Assembly (NCBI RefSeq): GCF_001447385.1
Contig: NZ_LLWQ01000086.1
Span: forward strand, 1 to 58,471
From: Paracoccus sp. MKU1
GTDB taxonomy: Bacteria; Pseudomonadota; Alphaproteobacteria; Rhodobacterales; Rhodobacteraceae
DNA length: 58,471 nt
Reading direction: 5' to 3'
Shown here piece after piece: positions 36,308 to 49,781 of this stretch (positions are counted from its first letter, which is position 1; every line of letters begins with the position of its first letter). Both the position numbers and the translations under genes were made by a program. Under the pieces are notes generated by a model, which saw only the letters and a program-made list of their open reading frames with translations, did no database searches and was not told the origin of the DNA.

Positions 36308-39300
36308 ATGGCATCGCATCCCGAACACCTGATCCTGTCCGGCGCGCCCGAAGGCATGGACGCCGCGTTGATCGCGCGCGAACTGGCCCGCGGCCAGCCG
36401 GTCATCCATATCGCCCGCGACGACCGGCGCATGGCCGCGATGCGGGCGGCGCTGGGGTTCTTTGCGCCCGCCGCCGCGGTGCTGGAGTTCCCGGCCTGGG
36501 ACACCACGCCCTATGACCGCGTTTCGCCCGCGCCCGGCGTGATGGCGGCGCGCATGGCGGTGCTGACGGCGCTGGCGCATGGCGCGCTGAAGGGGCCGTT
36601 CGTGCTGCTGACCACGCTGTCTGCCGCCATGCAGCGCGTGCCGGCACGCGAGGTGCTGCGCGACGCCGGCTTCTCGGCCGCCGTGGGCGACCGCATGGAC
36701 GAGGCCGCGTTGCGTGCCTTCCTCGCCCGCATGGGATTTTCCCAGGCCCCGACCGTGACCGAGCCCGGCGATTTCGCGGTCCGGGGTGGCATCATCGACA
36801 TCTTTCCGCCCGGCGAATCCGGGCCGATCCGGCTGGACATGTTCGGCGACGTTCTGGATGGCGCGCGAAGATTCGACGCAGAAACACAGCGTTCCGTCGG
36901 AAAGCTCGACCGAATCGAGCTTGCGCCCATGTCCGAGGTGATCCTGGACGAGGCCGCCATCACCCGCTTTCGCCAGAACTACCGCGCGGAATATGGCGGC
37001 GGCGCCAATGATCCGCTTTACGAGGGCATCAGCGCCGGTCGCAAGATGGCGGGCATGGAGCATTGGCTGCCCTGGTTCCATGCCCGGCTGGAAAGCCTGT
37101 TCGACTACCTGCCCGGCGCCTCGGTGGTGACGGACGATCATCTGGATCAGGTCCGCGATGCGCGCTGGCACACGATCACCGAGCAGTTCGAGGCCCGGCG
37201 CGAGGCACTGGCCCGCAAGGGCGGCACCGACACGGTCTATCGTCCGGTCCCGCCCGCCGAGATGTTTCCGGACGAGGCCGAATGGGCGCGTTGGCTGGCT
37301 GCGCATCGGGTGCTGCGCCTGTCGGTGCTGCCGCAACCGCCGGGGCCGGGGGTGCTGGATGCCGGCGGTCGGGTCGGGCGCAATTTCGCCCCCGAACGGC
37401 AGGCCGAGAAAGGAAATCTTTTCAAGGCGCTCGCCGATCATATTCGAAGCCTTCAAGCTTCGCGCCGGGTGGTGATCGCCAGCTTTTCAGAGGGCGCGCG
37501 CGAACGGCTTGCCGGGCTGATCGCCGACGAGGGCCTCAAGGGCGCCAAGCCTGTCGCCGACCTGCGCGAGTTGTCCGACCAGCCCGGCGCGCTGGGGTTG
37601 GCGGTCTGGCCGCTGGAGGAGGGTTTCACCTCGGACGGTTCGGCCACCGGGGCCTTGGCGGTGATCTCGGAACAGGACGTGCTGGGCGACCGGCTGATCC
37701 GGGGCGCGAAAAAGCGCCGCAAGGCCGAGAACTTCCTGCGCGACACCACCACCCTGACCCCCGGCGATCTGGTCGTGCATGTCGAACACGGCATCGGCCG
37801 CTATACCGGGCTGGAAACCGTCAAGGCGCTTGGCGTGCCGCATGATTGCGTGGCGCTGGAATATGCCGGCGGCGACCGGCTTTACCTGCCGGTGGAAAAC
37901 ATCGAACTGCTCAGCCGCTATGGGCATGAGGAGGGGCTGCTCGACAAGCTGGGCGGCGGCGCCTGGCAGGCTCGCAAGGCCCGCCTCAAGGAACGCATCA
38001 AGCTGATCGCCGACCGGCTGATGCGCGTCGCGGCCGAGCGGCTGCTCCGCCCCGCCCCGGTGCTGGAGCCTGAGCATCACGAGATCGAAAGCTTCGCCGC
38101 CCGCTTTCCCTATGCCGAGACCGAGGACCAGGCCGCCGCCATCGCCGACGTGGCCGAGGATCTGGCCGCCGGCCGCCCGATGGACCGGTTGGTGGTGGGC
38201 GACGTCGGCTTCGGCAAGACCGAGGTGGCGATGCGCGCCGCCTTCATCGCCGCCTCGCAAGGCCGGCAGGTGGCGGTGGTGGCGCCGACGACGCTGCTTG
38301 CGCGCCAGCATTTTCGCACCTTTGCCGAGCGTTTCCGCGGCACCGCGATCAATGTCCGGCCGCTGTCGCGTTTCGTCTCGGCCAAGGACGCCGCCGAGAC
38401 CCGCAAGGGCTTGGCAGAAGGCACCGTCGACATCGTCGTCGGCACCCATGCCGTGCTGTCCAAGCAGGTGCGCTTCAAGACCCTGGGCCTTTTGATCGTG
38501 GACGAGGAGCAGCATTTCGGCGTGGCGCATAAGGAGCGGCTGAAGGCGCTGCGCAGCGACATCCACGTCCTGACCCTGACCGCGACGCCGATCCCGCGCA
38601 CCCTGCAACTGTCGCTGACCGGGGTGCGGGATCTTTCGATCATCGGGACGCCGCCCGTCGATCGGCTGGCGATCCGCACCTATGTGTCGGAGTTCGACAG
38701 CGTGACCATTCGCGAGGCGCTGCTGCGCGAGAAATATCGCGGCGGGCAGAGCTTCTTCGTCGTGCCGCGCCTGGCCGACCTGCCGGAGGTCGAGGAATGG
38801 CTGCGGGAGCATGTGCCGGAAGTGAACACCATCGTTGCCCATGGCCAGTTGGCGGCGGGCGATCTGGACCAGCGGATGAATGCCTTCTACGATCGTGGCG
38901 CGGATGTGCTGCTGGCGACGACCATCGTCGAATCGGGCCTCGACATCCCGACCGCCAACACCATGGTGGTCTGGCGTGCCGACATGTTCGGCCTGGCGCA
39001 GCTTTACCAGATCCGCGGCCGGGTCGGACGCTCGAAAACCCGGGCCTATTGCTACCTGACCACCAAGCCGCGGGTGCCCTTGACGCCGCAGGCGATGCGG
39101 CGGCTGAAGTTCCTGGGGGCCATCGACAGCCTCGGCGCGGGTTTCAACCTCGCCTCGCAGGACCTGGATCTGCGGGGCGCGGGGAATCTGCTGGGCGAGG
39201 AGCAGTCGGGTCATATCAAGGAGGTCGGCTTCGAGCTTTACCAGCAGATGCTGGAGGAGACCATCGCCAAGCTGAAATCCGGCGAGATCGAGGGCACGCC

Positions 39301-39772
39301 CGAGGACGAATGGGCGCCGCAGCTGAACCTGGGGGTGCCGGTCACGATCCCGGAAACCTATGTGCCGGATCTGGACGTGCGGCTGGGCCTTTATCGCCGG
39401 CTGGCCGAGCTGACCAGCAAGGTCGAGCTCGAGGGCTTCGCCGCCGAGTTGATCGACCGTTTCGGTCCCCTGCCGCGCGAGGTGAACACGCTTCTGCTGG
39501 TGATCCGCATCAAGGCCATGGCCAAGCGGGCGAATATCGCCAAGCTGGATGCCGGGCCGAAGGGTGCGACCATTCAGTTTCACGGCGACAAGTTCTCGAA
39601 CCCGGCCGGGCTGGTGGAGTTCATCCACGATCAGCGCGGCCAGGCCAAGGTCACGGATAACCGCATCGTGGTGCTGCGCGACTGGCCTACGGACGGCGAC
39701 CGCATCAAGGGCAGCTTCGCCATCGCCAAGGATCTGGCCGCGAAGATCAAGGAAGGCAAGGCGAAGGGGTAA
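36308..39772 (+). CDS. mfd: Transcription-repair coupling factor Mfd
   Basis: 1154 residues, full length. Mfd removes RNA polymerase stalled at DNA damage and recruits UvrA. The N-terminal UvrB-like part includes PAWDTTPYDRVSP. The RNA polymerase-interacting domain (CarD-like, about residues 485-550) reads GDLVVHVEHGIGRYTGLE. The RecG-like motor has GDVGFGKTEVAMRAAF, DEEQHFGV, TATPIPRTL and QIRGRVGRS. The C-terminal TRCF domain is complete. A strong bidirectional terminator separates it from clpA. Confidence 0.97.
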   Translation: MASHPEHLILSGAPEGMDAALIARELARGQPVIHIARDDRRMAAMRAALGFFAPAAAVLEFPAWDTTPYDRVSPAPGVMAARMAVLTALAHGALKGPFVLLTTLSAAMQRVPAREVLRDAGFSAAVGDRMDEAALRAFLARMGFSQAPTVTEPGDFAVRGGIIDIFPPGESGPIRLDMFGDVLDGARRFDAETQRSVGKLDRIELAPMSEVILDEAAITRFRQNYRAEYGGGANDPLYEGISAGRKMAGMEHWLPWFHARLESLFDYLPGASVVTDDHLDQVRDARWHTITEQFEARREALARKGGTDTVYRPVPPAEMFPDEAEWARWLAAHRVLRLSVLPQPPGPGVLDAGGRVGRNFAPERQAEKGNLFKALADHIRSLQASRRVVIASFSEGARERLAGLIADEGLKGAKPVADLRELSDQPGALGLAVWPLEEGFTSDGSATGALAVISEQDVLGDRLIRGAKKRRKAENFLRDTTTLTPGDLVVHVEHGIGRYTGLETVKALGVPHDCVALEYAGGDRLYLPVENIELLSRYGHEEGLLDKLGGGAWQARKARLKERIKLIADRLMRVAAERLLRPAPVLEPEHHEIESFAARFPYAETEDQAAAIADVAEDLAAGRPMDRLVVGDVGFGKTEVAMRAAFIAASQGRQVAVVAPTTLLARQHFRTFAERFRGTAINVRPLSRFVSAKDAAETRKGLAEGTVDIVVGTHAVLSKQVRFKTLGLLIVDEEQHFGVAHKERLKALRSDIHVLTLTATPIPRTLQLSLTGVRDLSIIGTPPVDRLAIRTYVSEFDSVTIREALLREKYRGGQSFFVVPRLADLPEVEEWLREHVPEVNTIVAHGQLAAGDLDQRMNAFYDRGADVLLATTIVESGLDIPTANTMVVWRADMFGLAQLYQIRGRVGRSKTRAYCYLTTKPRVPLTPQAMRRLKFLGAIDSLGAGFNLASQDLDLRGAGNLLGEEQSGHIKEVGFELYQQMLEETIAKLKSGEIEGTPEDEWAPQLNLGVPVTIPETYVPDLDVRLGLYRRLAELTSKVELEGFAAELIDRFGPLPREVNTLLLVIRIKAMAKRANIAKLDAGPKGATIQFHGDKFSNPAGLVEFIHDQRGQAKVTDNRIVVLRDWPTDGDRIKGSFAIAKDLAAKIKEGKAKG

Positions 39773-39840
39773 GGCCGGCAGGCGTCGAGATCGTGCCTTG
39801 CCGCTGTGGATCGGGTGCGGCTGAATTGCACGGCCGCACC

Positions 39841-39885
39841 GGGGGCGCTGCCCCCGGACCCCCGGGATATTTCCACACGAAAGAA
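39841..39885 (+). repeat. Dispersed hairpin repeat, copy B (after mfd)
   Basis: GGGGGCGCTGCCCCC hairpin, then GGACCCCCGGGATATTTCCA and CACGAAAGAA. It matches copy A (2552-2600, minus) in both the hairpin and the tail, with a few changes and small indels. It is 68 bp past the mfd stop. Confidence 0.75.
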
Positions 39886-39912
39886 GCACCAAGGCGGGAC
39901 GCGCGGCAGAAA

Positions 39913-39948
39913 AGAAAGGCGGCGCAGGGGGCGCCGCCTTTTTGTTTT
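39913..39948. terminator. Bidirectional intrinsic terminator between mfd and clpA
   Basis: Stem GGCGGCGC (39917-39924) with GCGCCGCC (39930-39937), then TTTTTGTTTTT on the plus strand. A/T-rich flanks on the other side give TTTCTTTTC on the minus strand. Confidence 0.9.
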
Positions 39949-39962
39949 TCCGGGATCAAGGG

Positions 39963-42284
39963 TCAGTCGGCCGTCAGCAGGGGCGGCTTGGAATTGCTGA
40001 TCCTCGGCGTCTCGGGACCGGTGATGTCGAAGACGGGCTTGTCGTCCTCGATCCGGACCCGGACCACGCCGCCCTTGGTCAGGCGGCCGAACAGCAACTC
40101 CTCGGCCAGCGGCTTCTTGATCGATTCCTGGATCACCCGGCCCAGTGGGCGCGCGCCCATTTTTTCGTCATAGCCGCGTTCCGCCAGCCAGTCTGCGGCT
40201 TCCGGGCTCAGCTCGATATGCACGCCGCGGTCGATCAGCTGGGCTTCGAGCTGGAGGACGAATTTCTCGACCACCTGGACGATGATCTCGCGCGAGAGCG
40301 GTGCGAAGCTGATGACCGCATCCAGCCGGTTGCGGAATTCGGGCGTGAAGGTGCGCTCGATGGCGGCGGTGTCCTCGCCCTCGCGCCGCTCGCGGCCGAA
40401 GCCGAAGGCGGCCTTGGCCTGGTCCGCGGCGCCGGCGTTCGAGGTCATGATCAGGATCACGTTGCGGAAGTCCACCTGACGGCCGTTATGGTCGGTGAGC
40501 TTGCCGTGGTCCATGACCTGAAGCAGGATGTTGTAGACATCCGGATGCGCCTTTTCGATCTCGTCGAGCAGCAGCACGCAATGCGGGTGCTGGTCCACGC
40601 CATCGGTCAGAAGCCCGCCCTGGTCGAAGCCGACATAGCCCGGAGGCGCGCCGATCAGCCGGCTGACCGCGTGTTTCTCCATGTATTCGGACATGTCGAA
40701 ACGCAACAGCTCCACGCCGAGGGTCGCGGCGAGCTGCTTGGCGACCTCGGTCTTGCCGACGCCGGTCGGGCCGGCGAAGAGATAGTTGCCGATGGGCTTT
40801 TCGGGTTCGCGCAGCCCGGCCCGGGCCAGCTTGATCGCCGAGGACAGCGCCTCGATCGCCGCATCCTGGCCGAAGACCAGGCGTTTGAGCGTCGCGTCCA
40901 GGTCCTTGAGCACCGCCGCGTCGTCCTTGGAGACGCTTTTCGGCGGGATGCGGGCGATCTTGGCCACCACTGCCTCGATCTCCTTGGGGCCGATGGTCTT
41001 GCGGCGCTTGCTTTCCGCGACCAGATGCTGTGCGGCGCCGGCCTCGTCGATCACGTCGATGGCCTTGTCGGGCAGCTTGCGGTCGTGGATGTAGCGCGCC
41101 GAAAGCTCGACCGCCATCTTGATCGCGTCATTGGTATAGCGCAGGTCGTGATGCTTTTCGAAGCTGGGCTTCAGCCCCATCAGGATCTTGATCGTGTCGG
41201 GCACGGTGGGCTCGTTCACGTCGATCTTTTGGAAGCGGCGCGAGAGCGCGCGGTCCTTCTCGAAATGCTGGCGGAACTCCTTGTAGGTGGTGGAGCCCAT
41301 GCAGCGCAGCTTGCCGCCGGCCAATGCGGGCTTCAGCAGGTTCGAGGCGTCCATCGCGCCCCCGGAGGTCGCGCCGGCGCCGATCACCGTATGGATCTCG
41401 TCGATGAAGAGGATGGCGTCGGGATGATCCTCCAACTCCTTCACGACGGCCTTCAGCCGCTCTTCGAAATCGCCGCGATAGCGGGTGCCGGCCAGCAGCG
41501 CCCCCATGTCGAGCGAGAAGATGGTCGAACCCGCCAGCACGTCCGGCGTCTCGCCGCGGGTGATCTTGAGCGCCAGCCCCTCGGCGATGGCGGTCTTGCC
41601 GACGCCGGGATCGCCGACCAGCAGCGGATTGTTCTTGCGCCGGCGGCAGAGCACCTGGATGCAGCGCTCGACCTCGTCGGCGCGGCCGATCAGCGGATCG
41701 ACATCGCCCTTGGCGGCCTTCTTGTTCAGGTCGACGCAATATTTCGCCAGCGCGGATTCATCCTTGGGCTGGGCGGTTTCCGCCTGGGCCTGCTCGGCCT
41801 GCTGCTCGGCGCCCTGGACCGGGCGGTTTTCCGAGAAGGAGGGGTTCTTGGCCACGCCATGGGCGATGAAATTCACCGCGTCATAGCGCGTCATGTCCAG
41901 CTCTTGCAGGAAGAAGGCGGCATTCGATTCGCGTTCGGCGAAGATGGCGACAAGGACGTTCGCCCCGGTCACCTCGGTTCGGCCCGAGCTTTGGACATGG
42001 ATCGCGGCGCGCTGGATCACGCGCTGGAAGGCGGCGGTGGGGACGGCCTCGGAACCCTCGACATCGGTGATGAGGGTCGAAAGGTCGTCCTCGATGAACT
42101 CGACCAGCATCCGGCGCAACTCGTCCAGATCGACATTGCAAGCCCGCATCACCTTCACGGCATCGGGCTCCTCCGTCAGCGCAAGCAGCAGGTGCTCGAG
42201 CGTGGCAAGCTCATGACGATGTTCGTTGGCCAGCGCGAGCGCGGCATGGATGGCCTGTTCCAACGAGGTCGAAAAGGACGGCAC
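39963..42284 (-). CDS. clpA: ClpA, ATPase subunit of the ClpAP protease
   Basis: 773 residues. The Clp N domain (about 1-145) is followed by two AAA+ modules: Walker [14 protein letters not shown] (about residue 215) and [13 protein letters not shown] (about 500). The [17 protein letters not shown] pore segment and the loop containing FGFGRER (the likely ClpP-contact region) are present. It unfolds tagged substrates for ClpP. No ClpB-type middle coiled coil is present. The start is GTG 42284 with ACAGGAG upstream. clpS is not adjacent in this window. Confidence 0.96.
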   Translation of the reverse strand: MPSFSTSLEQAIHAALALANEHRHELATLEHLLLALTEEPDAVKVMRACNVDLDELRRMLVEFIEDDLSTLITDVEGSEAVPTAAFQRVIQRAAIHVQSSGRTEVTGANVLVAIFAERESNAAFFLQELDMTRYDAVNFIAHGVAKNPSFSENRPVQGAEQQAEQAQAETAQPKDESALAKYCVDLNKKAAKGDVDPLIGRADEVERCIQVLCRRRKNNPLLVGDPGVGKTAIAEGLALKITRGETPDVLAGSTIFSLDMGALLAGTRYRGDFEERLKAVVKELEDHPDAILFIDEIHTVIGAGATSGGAMDASNLLKPALAGGKLRCMGSTTYKEFRQHFEKDRALSRRFQKIDVNEPTVPDTIKILMGLKPSFEKHHDLRYTNDAIKMAVELSARYIHDRKLPDKAIDVIDEAGAAQHLVAESKRRKTIGPKEIEAVVAKIARIPPKSVSKDDAAVLKDLDATLKRLVFGQDAAIEALSSAIKLARAGLREPEKPIGNYLFAGPTGVGKTEVAKQLAATLGVELLRFDMSEYMEKHAVSRLIGAPPGYVGFDQGGLLTDGVDQHPHCVLLLDEIEKAHPDVYNILLQVMDHGKLTDHNGRQVDFRNVILIMTSNAGAADQAKAAFGFGRERREGEDTAAIERTFTPEFRNRLDAVISFAPLSREIIVQVVEKFVLQLEAQLIDRGVHIELSPEAADWLAERGYDEKMGARPLGRVIQESIKKPLAEELLFGRLTKGGVVRVRIEDDKPVFDITGPETPRISNSKPPLLTAD

Positions 42285-42324
42285 TTCAAGCTCCTGTCAG
42301 TCGGCTGGCGGTATGGGCCGCCAG

Positions 42325-42354
42325 ATTTAGCGGTCCACCTGACCAGACTGTCAC
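42325..42354 (-). promoter_or_regulatory. Candidate clpA promoter
   Basis: On the minus strand GTGACA (42349-42354), 18 bp, CTAAAT (42325-42330). A TGGCGG/CCGCCA hairpin (42306-42323) lies in the 5' leader. The rest of the 260-bp gap to gloB shows no convincing gene. Confidence 0.4.
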
Positions 42355-42546
42355 GATACAGTTAAGATTTGGTGGATTGGGCCGCAATTCAAGCGGTATT
42401 TGCTTTCACACCTGCGGAATTTCCCGCGGTTGAGGCAGATGTGATATCCGCCTGGCGAGATTTCAAGCAGGCGGCCTTGCAGGATGGCCCTTGCGGGGCG
42501 GGCGGCGGCCGGGCACCGATTTTTCTTGCTGCGTTGCAGAGGCACG

Positions 42547-43293
42547 TCAGAACCGATCCTTCCTGGCGCGCAGCTCTGCAAAGATCCGGGCGTCGGAAGC
42601 ATTTGACATGCCAAGAGAATCAGCCAGTTCCCTGACCCGCAGGAAGGGGTTGGTCGCCCGCTCCTCGGCCAGGGTCGCGGGGGCGCAGGGGCGCTGGCCC
42701 GCAGCCGTTTCGGCCAGCCTTTTCTGCAACGCCGCATTGCCGGGATCGACCGACAGGGCAAAGGCGCCATTACCGCGGCAATAATCATGCCCCGAGCAGA
42801 CCAGCGTTTCGCCCGGCAGGGCGTTCAGGCGCGAGAGGCTGGCCCACATCGTCTCGGCATCGCCTTCGAACAGCCGGCCGCAGCCGAGCGCCATCAGGCT
42901 GTCGGCGGTGAATACCATGGCCGAGCCGGGCAGGTGGAAAGCAACATGGCCGATGGTGTGGCCCGGCACGTCGATGACCTCGGCTTCCTCGCCGCAAAGC
43001 GGGAAGCGGTCGCCGGGGCGGAGCGGCTGGTCCAGCGGCGGCAGCCGGGCGGCGTCCCGGGCATTGCCGAGAACCCGGGCGCCGGTTTTCTCGACCAGTT
43101 CGGGCACGGCCTGGATGTGATCGGCATGGTGATGGGTCAGCACGATCTGGTCCAGCGACCAGCCCCGCGCGGCCAGTTCCGCGAGGACGGGGGCGGCCTC
43201 GGGCGCATCGACCAGCGCGGTCCGGCCATTGTCATGCAAAAGCCAGGCGTAATTGTCGGTCAGGCAGCGGACGGGGACCAGTTCCAGCGGCAT
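42547..43293 (-). CDS. gloB: Hydroxyacylglutathione hydrolase (glyoxalase II)
   Basis: 248 residues. Metallo-beta-lactamase fold with the zinc motif THHHADH (about residues 51-57), further ligands in PGHTIGHVAF, FTADSLM and SGHDYCRGN, and a C-terminal helical domain ending in the family's RARKDRF. It hydrolyses S-D-lactoylglutathione, the last step of methylglyoxal removal. Start ATG 43293. It is divergent from a methyltransferase gene 51 bp away. Confidence 0.94.
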   Translation of the reverse strand: MPLELVPVRCLTDNYAWLLHDNGRTALVDAPEAAPVLAELAARGWSLDQIVLTHHHADHIQAVPELVEKTGARVLGNARDAARLPPLDQPLRPGDRFPLCGEEAEVIDVPGHTIGHVAFHLPGSAMVFTADSLMALGCGRLFEGDAETMWASLSRLNALPGETLVCSGHDYCRGNGAFALSVDPGNAALQKRLAETAAGQRPCAPATLAEERATNPFLRVRELADSLGMSNASDARIFAELRARKDRF

Positions 43294-43344
43294 TGGCAAA
43301 TTCCTCTCTTTGCCGCAGTCTGGCCTCGGGAGGCCGGAGGCGCA

Positions 43345-44127
43345 ATGCATCATGACGTGTTCGAGCTGCGGAAATTCTATTACACCCGGGCCCTGGGCCG
43401 GGTGGTGCAGCGCGTGCTGCGCGACCGGCTGACCGGGCTCTGGCCGCCGGATCAGGTGCAGGGCATGACGGTGGCCGGCTATGGTTTCGCGGTGCCGCTG
43501 CTGCGGCCCTATCTGGCCCGGTCGCGACGGGTGATCTCGCTGATGCCGGGGCCGCAGGGGGTGATGGCCTGGCCGGCCGGGCTGCCGAACTGCTCGGCCC
43601 TGTGCGAGGAGACGGCCTGGCCGCTGGATACCGGCAGCGTGGACCGGCTGGTGCTGCTGCATGCGCTGGAGACGGCCGACCATCCCGCCGTGCTGATGGA
43701 CGAGGCCTGGCGCGTGCTGGGGCCGGGCGGGCGGCTGCTGGTCATGGTGCCGAACCGGGCCGGGCTCTGGGCACGGTCGGAGACCACGCCCTTCGGCTTC
43801 GGGCGCAGCTATACCGCGGGTCAGCTGGAGGTGCAGGCCCGCGCCGCGGGTTTCGTGACCGAGCGCACGGGGGCGGCGCTTTACATCCCACCTTCGGACC
43901 GCCGGTTCTGGCTGAAAAGCGCGCAGATGTGGGAACGTGCCGGGCTGCGCATCAGCCAGGTGCTGGTCGCGGGCGTGGTGCTGACCGAATTCAGCAAGCA
44001 GGTGCAGGCGCCGGTCGGGCCGGGGCGGCGCGTCAGCGTGCCGAGCCCGCTCGACGTGCTGGAGGGCATTGCGCGGCCGCGCCCGGCGGGGCAGGGTGCG
44101 GGCCGGACGGCGCGGGATCCGGGCTAG
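43345..44127 (+). CDS. SAM-dependent methyltransferase (class I)
   Basis: 260 residues. Rossmann-type methyltransferase: VAGYGFAVPLLRPYL is the glycine-rich motif I region (about residues 44-58), DRLVLLHALETADHPAVLMDEAWRVLGPGGRLLVMVPN is the typical motif post-II/III stretch (about residues 100-137). The substrate is not evident. GGAGGCCGGAGG precedes the ATG. The pairing with gloB in divergent orientation is common in this family of bacteria, as far as I recall. Confidence 0.82.
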   Translation: MHHDVFELRKFYYTRALGRVVQRVLRDRLTGLWPPDQVQGMTVAGYGFAVPLLRPYLARSRRVISLMPGPQGVMAWPAGLPNCSALCEETAWPLDTGSVDRLVLLHALETADHPAVLMDEAWRVLGPGGRLLVMVPNRAGLWARSETTPFGFGRSYTAGQLEVQARAAGFVTERTGAALYIPPSDRRFWLKSAQMWERAGLRISQVLVAGVVLTEFSKQVQAPVGPGRRVSVPSPLDVLEGIARPRPAGQGAGRTARDPG

Positions 44128-44297
44128 AGCGGCGCGGCCGGCCGCCAAGGGCGAAACCGCCCGCGGACCCGGGCCGCGCCGAATCTTTCGGCAATCGGCG
44201 CGCGCGAGTGGCCGGCCGGACCGGCTGTTTGCGCAATCGTCCGCGATCCGGCCTCGGCCAAGGGTCGCAAACCCTCATTTTTCCGTGTTCAAGGCGG

Positions 44298-44326
44298 TTG
44301 CGGCAGGGAAAAGCACCTGCTAGAGA
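44298..44326 (+). promoter_or_regulatory. Candidate promoter of the atpHAGDC operon
   Basis: TTGCGG (44298-44303), 17-bp spacer, TAGAGA (44321-44326). It would give a leader of about 110 nt. The rest of the 317-bp gap (44128-44444) is GC-rich with several short inverted repeats but no gene I can support. Confidence 0.45.
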
Positions 44327-44444
44327 CGCCGCAGATTTCGGGAAGGCTCCAGCCGGATTGTGCCAGGGCCAGCCCTTGACCCGCGCTCCGCGACAGACCG
44401 GCCCGCCAGCCGGCCCGCCTGCGGAGCTTGCGCTAACCGGAAGG

Positions 44445-45010
44445 ATGACCGTGGCCAATTCCGCTTCGATTTCCGCTGATATCGCCGGGCGTTACGCGCA
44501 GGCCCTGTTCGATCTGGTCAGGGACTCGGGCGGCATCGACGCCCTGTCCGCCCAGATCGACGATCTGGCCTCGGCCTATGACGCCAGCCAGGACCTGCGC
44601 GATCTGACCCTCTCGCCCCTCTACGACCGCCAGCAGCAGGAAGCCGCAGTCGGTGTGCTTGCCGGCCGTATGGGGCTGTCGCCCGAGCTGGCCAATACGC
44701 TGCGGCTGATGGCCCGCAACCGCCGGCTGTTCACCCTGCCGCAGTTCATCGCCAAGCTGCGCAACCTGATCGCCGATGCGAAGGGTGAGGTCACCGCCGA
44801 CGTGGTCAGCGCCCAGGCGCTGACCGACGAACAAAAGACCCGCCTCGCGGATACGCTGGCCGTGAAATCGGGCAAGAAGGTGAAACTGAACGCGCGCGTC
44901 GATGAAAGCCTCATCGGCGGCATGATCGTCAAACTGGGCTCGCAGATGATCGACAGTTCGATCCGCTCGAAGCTCGCCTCCCTCCAGAATGCTATGAAAG
45001 AGGTCGGATA

Positions 45011-45011
<1 letters not shown>
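44445..45011 (+). CDS. atpH: F1 ATP synthase delta subunit
   Basis: 188 residues. The delta subunit (OSCP homologue) links F1 to the peripheral stalk. [18 protein letters not shown] and the C-terminal [30 protein letters not shown] are its two signatures. I give ATG 44445; the GTG six bases later has a better-spaced AAGG site and could be the true start. Its stop overlaps the atpA start by one base (TAATG). Confidence 0.96.
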
Positions 45012-46546
<1,535 letters not shown>

Positions 46547-46558
46547 GGGGAGGGATAG

Positions 46559-48873
<2,315 letters not shown>

Positions 48874-48882
48874 GGGGGCGAC

Positions 48883-49329
48883 ATGGCCGACACGATGCAG
48901 TTCGACCTCGTCTCGCCGGAACGGAACCTGATTTCCGTCCCGGTGCGCGAGGTGCGCCTGCCCGGCGCCGAGGGTGACCTGACGGCGATGCCCGGCCATG
49001 CGCCGGCCATCGTCAACCTGCGCCCTGGTCTGGTGACCGTGGTGGCAGGCGACGGGACCGAGACGGTATTCGCGGTGACCGGCGGCTTCGCCGAGATCAA
49101 CAACGAATCCGTCACCCTGCTGGCGGAACGCGGGCATCCCCGCGCCGAGATGACGCAAGAGGTCTTCAACGAGATGATGGCCCAGGCGCATCGTCGCGTT
49201 CAGGCCGCGAAGGAGCGCGAATCCGCCGGCGAGGAACTGGTCGCCGCCGCGGTCAAGCTGCTGGCCGACATGGAGGCGCTTGGCACGCATATCGGGCTTG
49301 ACCCGAACCAGGCAAATTTCCCACATTAA
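48883..49329 (+). CDS. atpC: F1 ATP synthase epsilon subunit
   Basis: 148 residues. N-terminal beta-sandwich (MQFDLVSPERNLISVPVREVRLPGAEGDLTAMPGHAP) and a C-terminal helical part (EVFNEMMAQAHRRVQAAKERESAGEE). It couples rotation to the c-ring and can inhibit hydrolysis. Last gene of the operon, closed by a strong terminator. The inhibitory zeta subunit known in Paracoccus is not encoded here. Confidence 0.97.
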   Translation: MADTMQFDLVSPERNLISVPVREVRLPGAEGDLTAMPGHAPAIVNLRPGLVTVVAGDGTETVFAVTGGFAEINNESVTLLAERGHPRAEMTQEVFNEMMAQAHRRVQAAKERESAGEELVAAAVKLLADMEALGTHIGLDPNQANFPH

Positions 49330-49353
49330 CCGGGAATTGACGAAAAGGATAGT

Positions 49354-49380
49354 AAGCCCCGGTTTTACCGGGGCTTTATT
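49354..49380 (+). terminator. Intrinsic terminator of the atp operon
   Basis: Perfect 10-bp stem AAGCCCCGGT (49354-49363) with ACCGGGGCTT (49367-49376), 3-nt loop, then TATTT. Confidence 0.92.
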
Positions 49381-49424
49381 TATGCGCCGTCGTGGCCTTT
49401 CATGGCGAAAGGGAGGAGCGCGAA

Positions 49425-49775
49425 TTGCGACGTTTTGGACATTTCGCCATCGGTGTGGCCAATGGCTCGACCGAGATGTTCTCGGCTTTCGAGAGCGGCG
49501 GGCCGATGTGGACCGGGCAGGGGCCGCGGGTCGAGTCCCGGGCCGTGCGTTTCGACGAACGCTTCGTCGAGCCTCCGGTCGTCCAAGTCTCGCTGAGCAT
49601 GTGGGACGTGGATCGCGATGCCAACCAGCGCGCCGATATCCAGGCGGTGAACATTACCGAACAGGGGTTCGAGCTGCAATTCCGCACCTGGGGCGATACC
49701 CGCGTCGCCCGGGTGCGCGCAAGCTGGCTGGCGATCGGTCCCCTGCGGCACGAGGAAGACTGGGATCCGGACTGA
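49425..49775 (+). CDS. H-type lectin domain protein
   Basis: 116 residues. A single H-type lectin domain: the core FVEPPVVQVSLSMWDVDRDANQRADIQAVNITEQGFELQFRTWGDTRVARVRASWLAIG covers residues about 45-105. The domain binds sugars (GalNAc) in snail and slime-mould proteins; the bacterial role is unknown. No signal peptide is seen. I set the start at TTG 49425, because GGGAGGAG (49411-49418) sits 6 nt before it; a GTG at 49392 would add an atypical arginine- and glutamate-rich head. It follows the atp terminator. Confidence 0.8.
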   Translation: MRRFGHFAIGVANGSTEMFSAFESGGPMWTGQGPRVESRAVRFDERFVEPPVVQVSLSMWDVDRDANQRADIQAVNITEQGFELQFRTWGDTRVARVRASWLAIGPLRHEEDWDPD

Positions 49776-49781
49776 CCGGGG

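Noticed and set aside
42369..42635. Short plus-strand frame between clpA and gloB
   Set aside because: It has no ribosome site, starts from an unlikely codon and overlaps the end of gloB. No recognisable protein.
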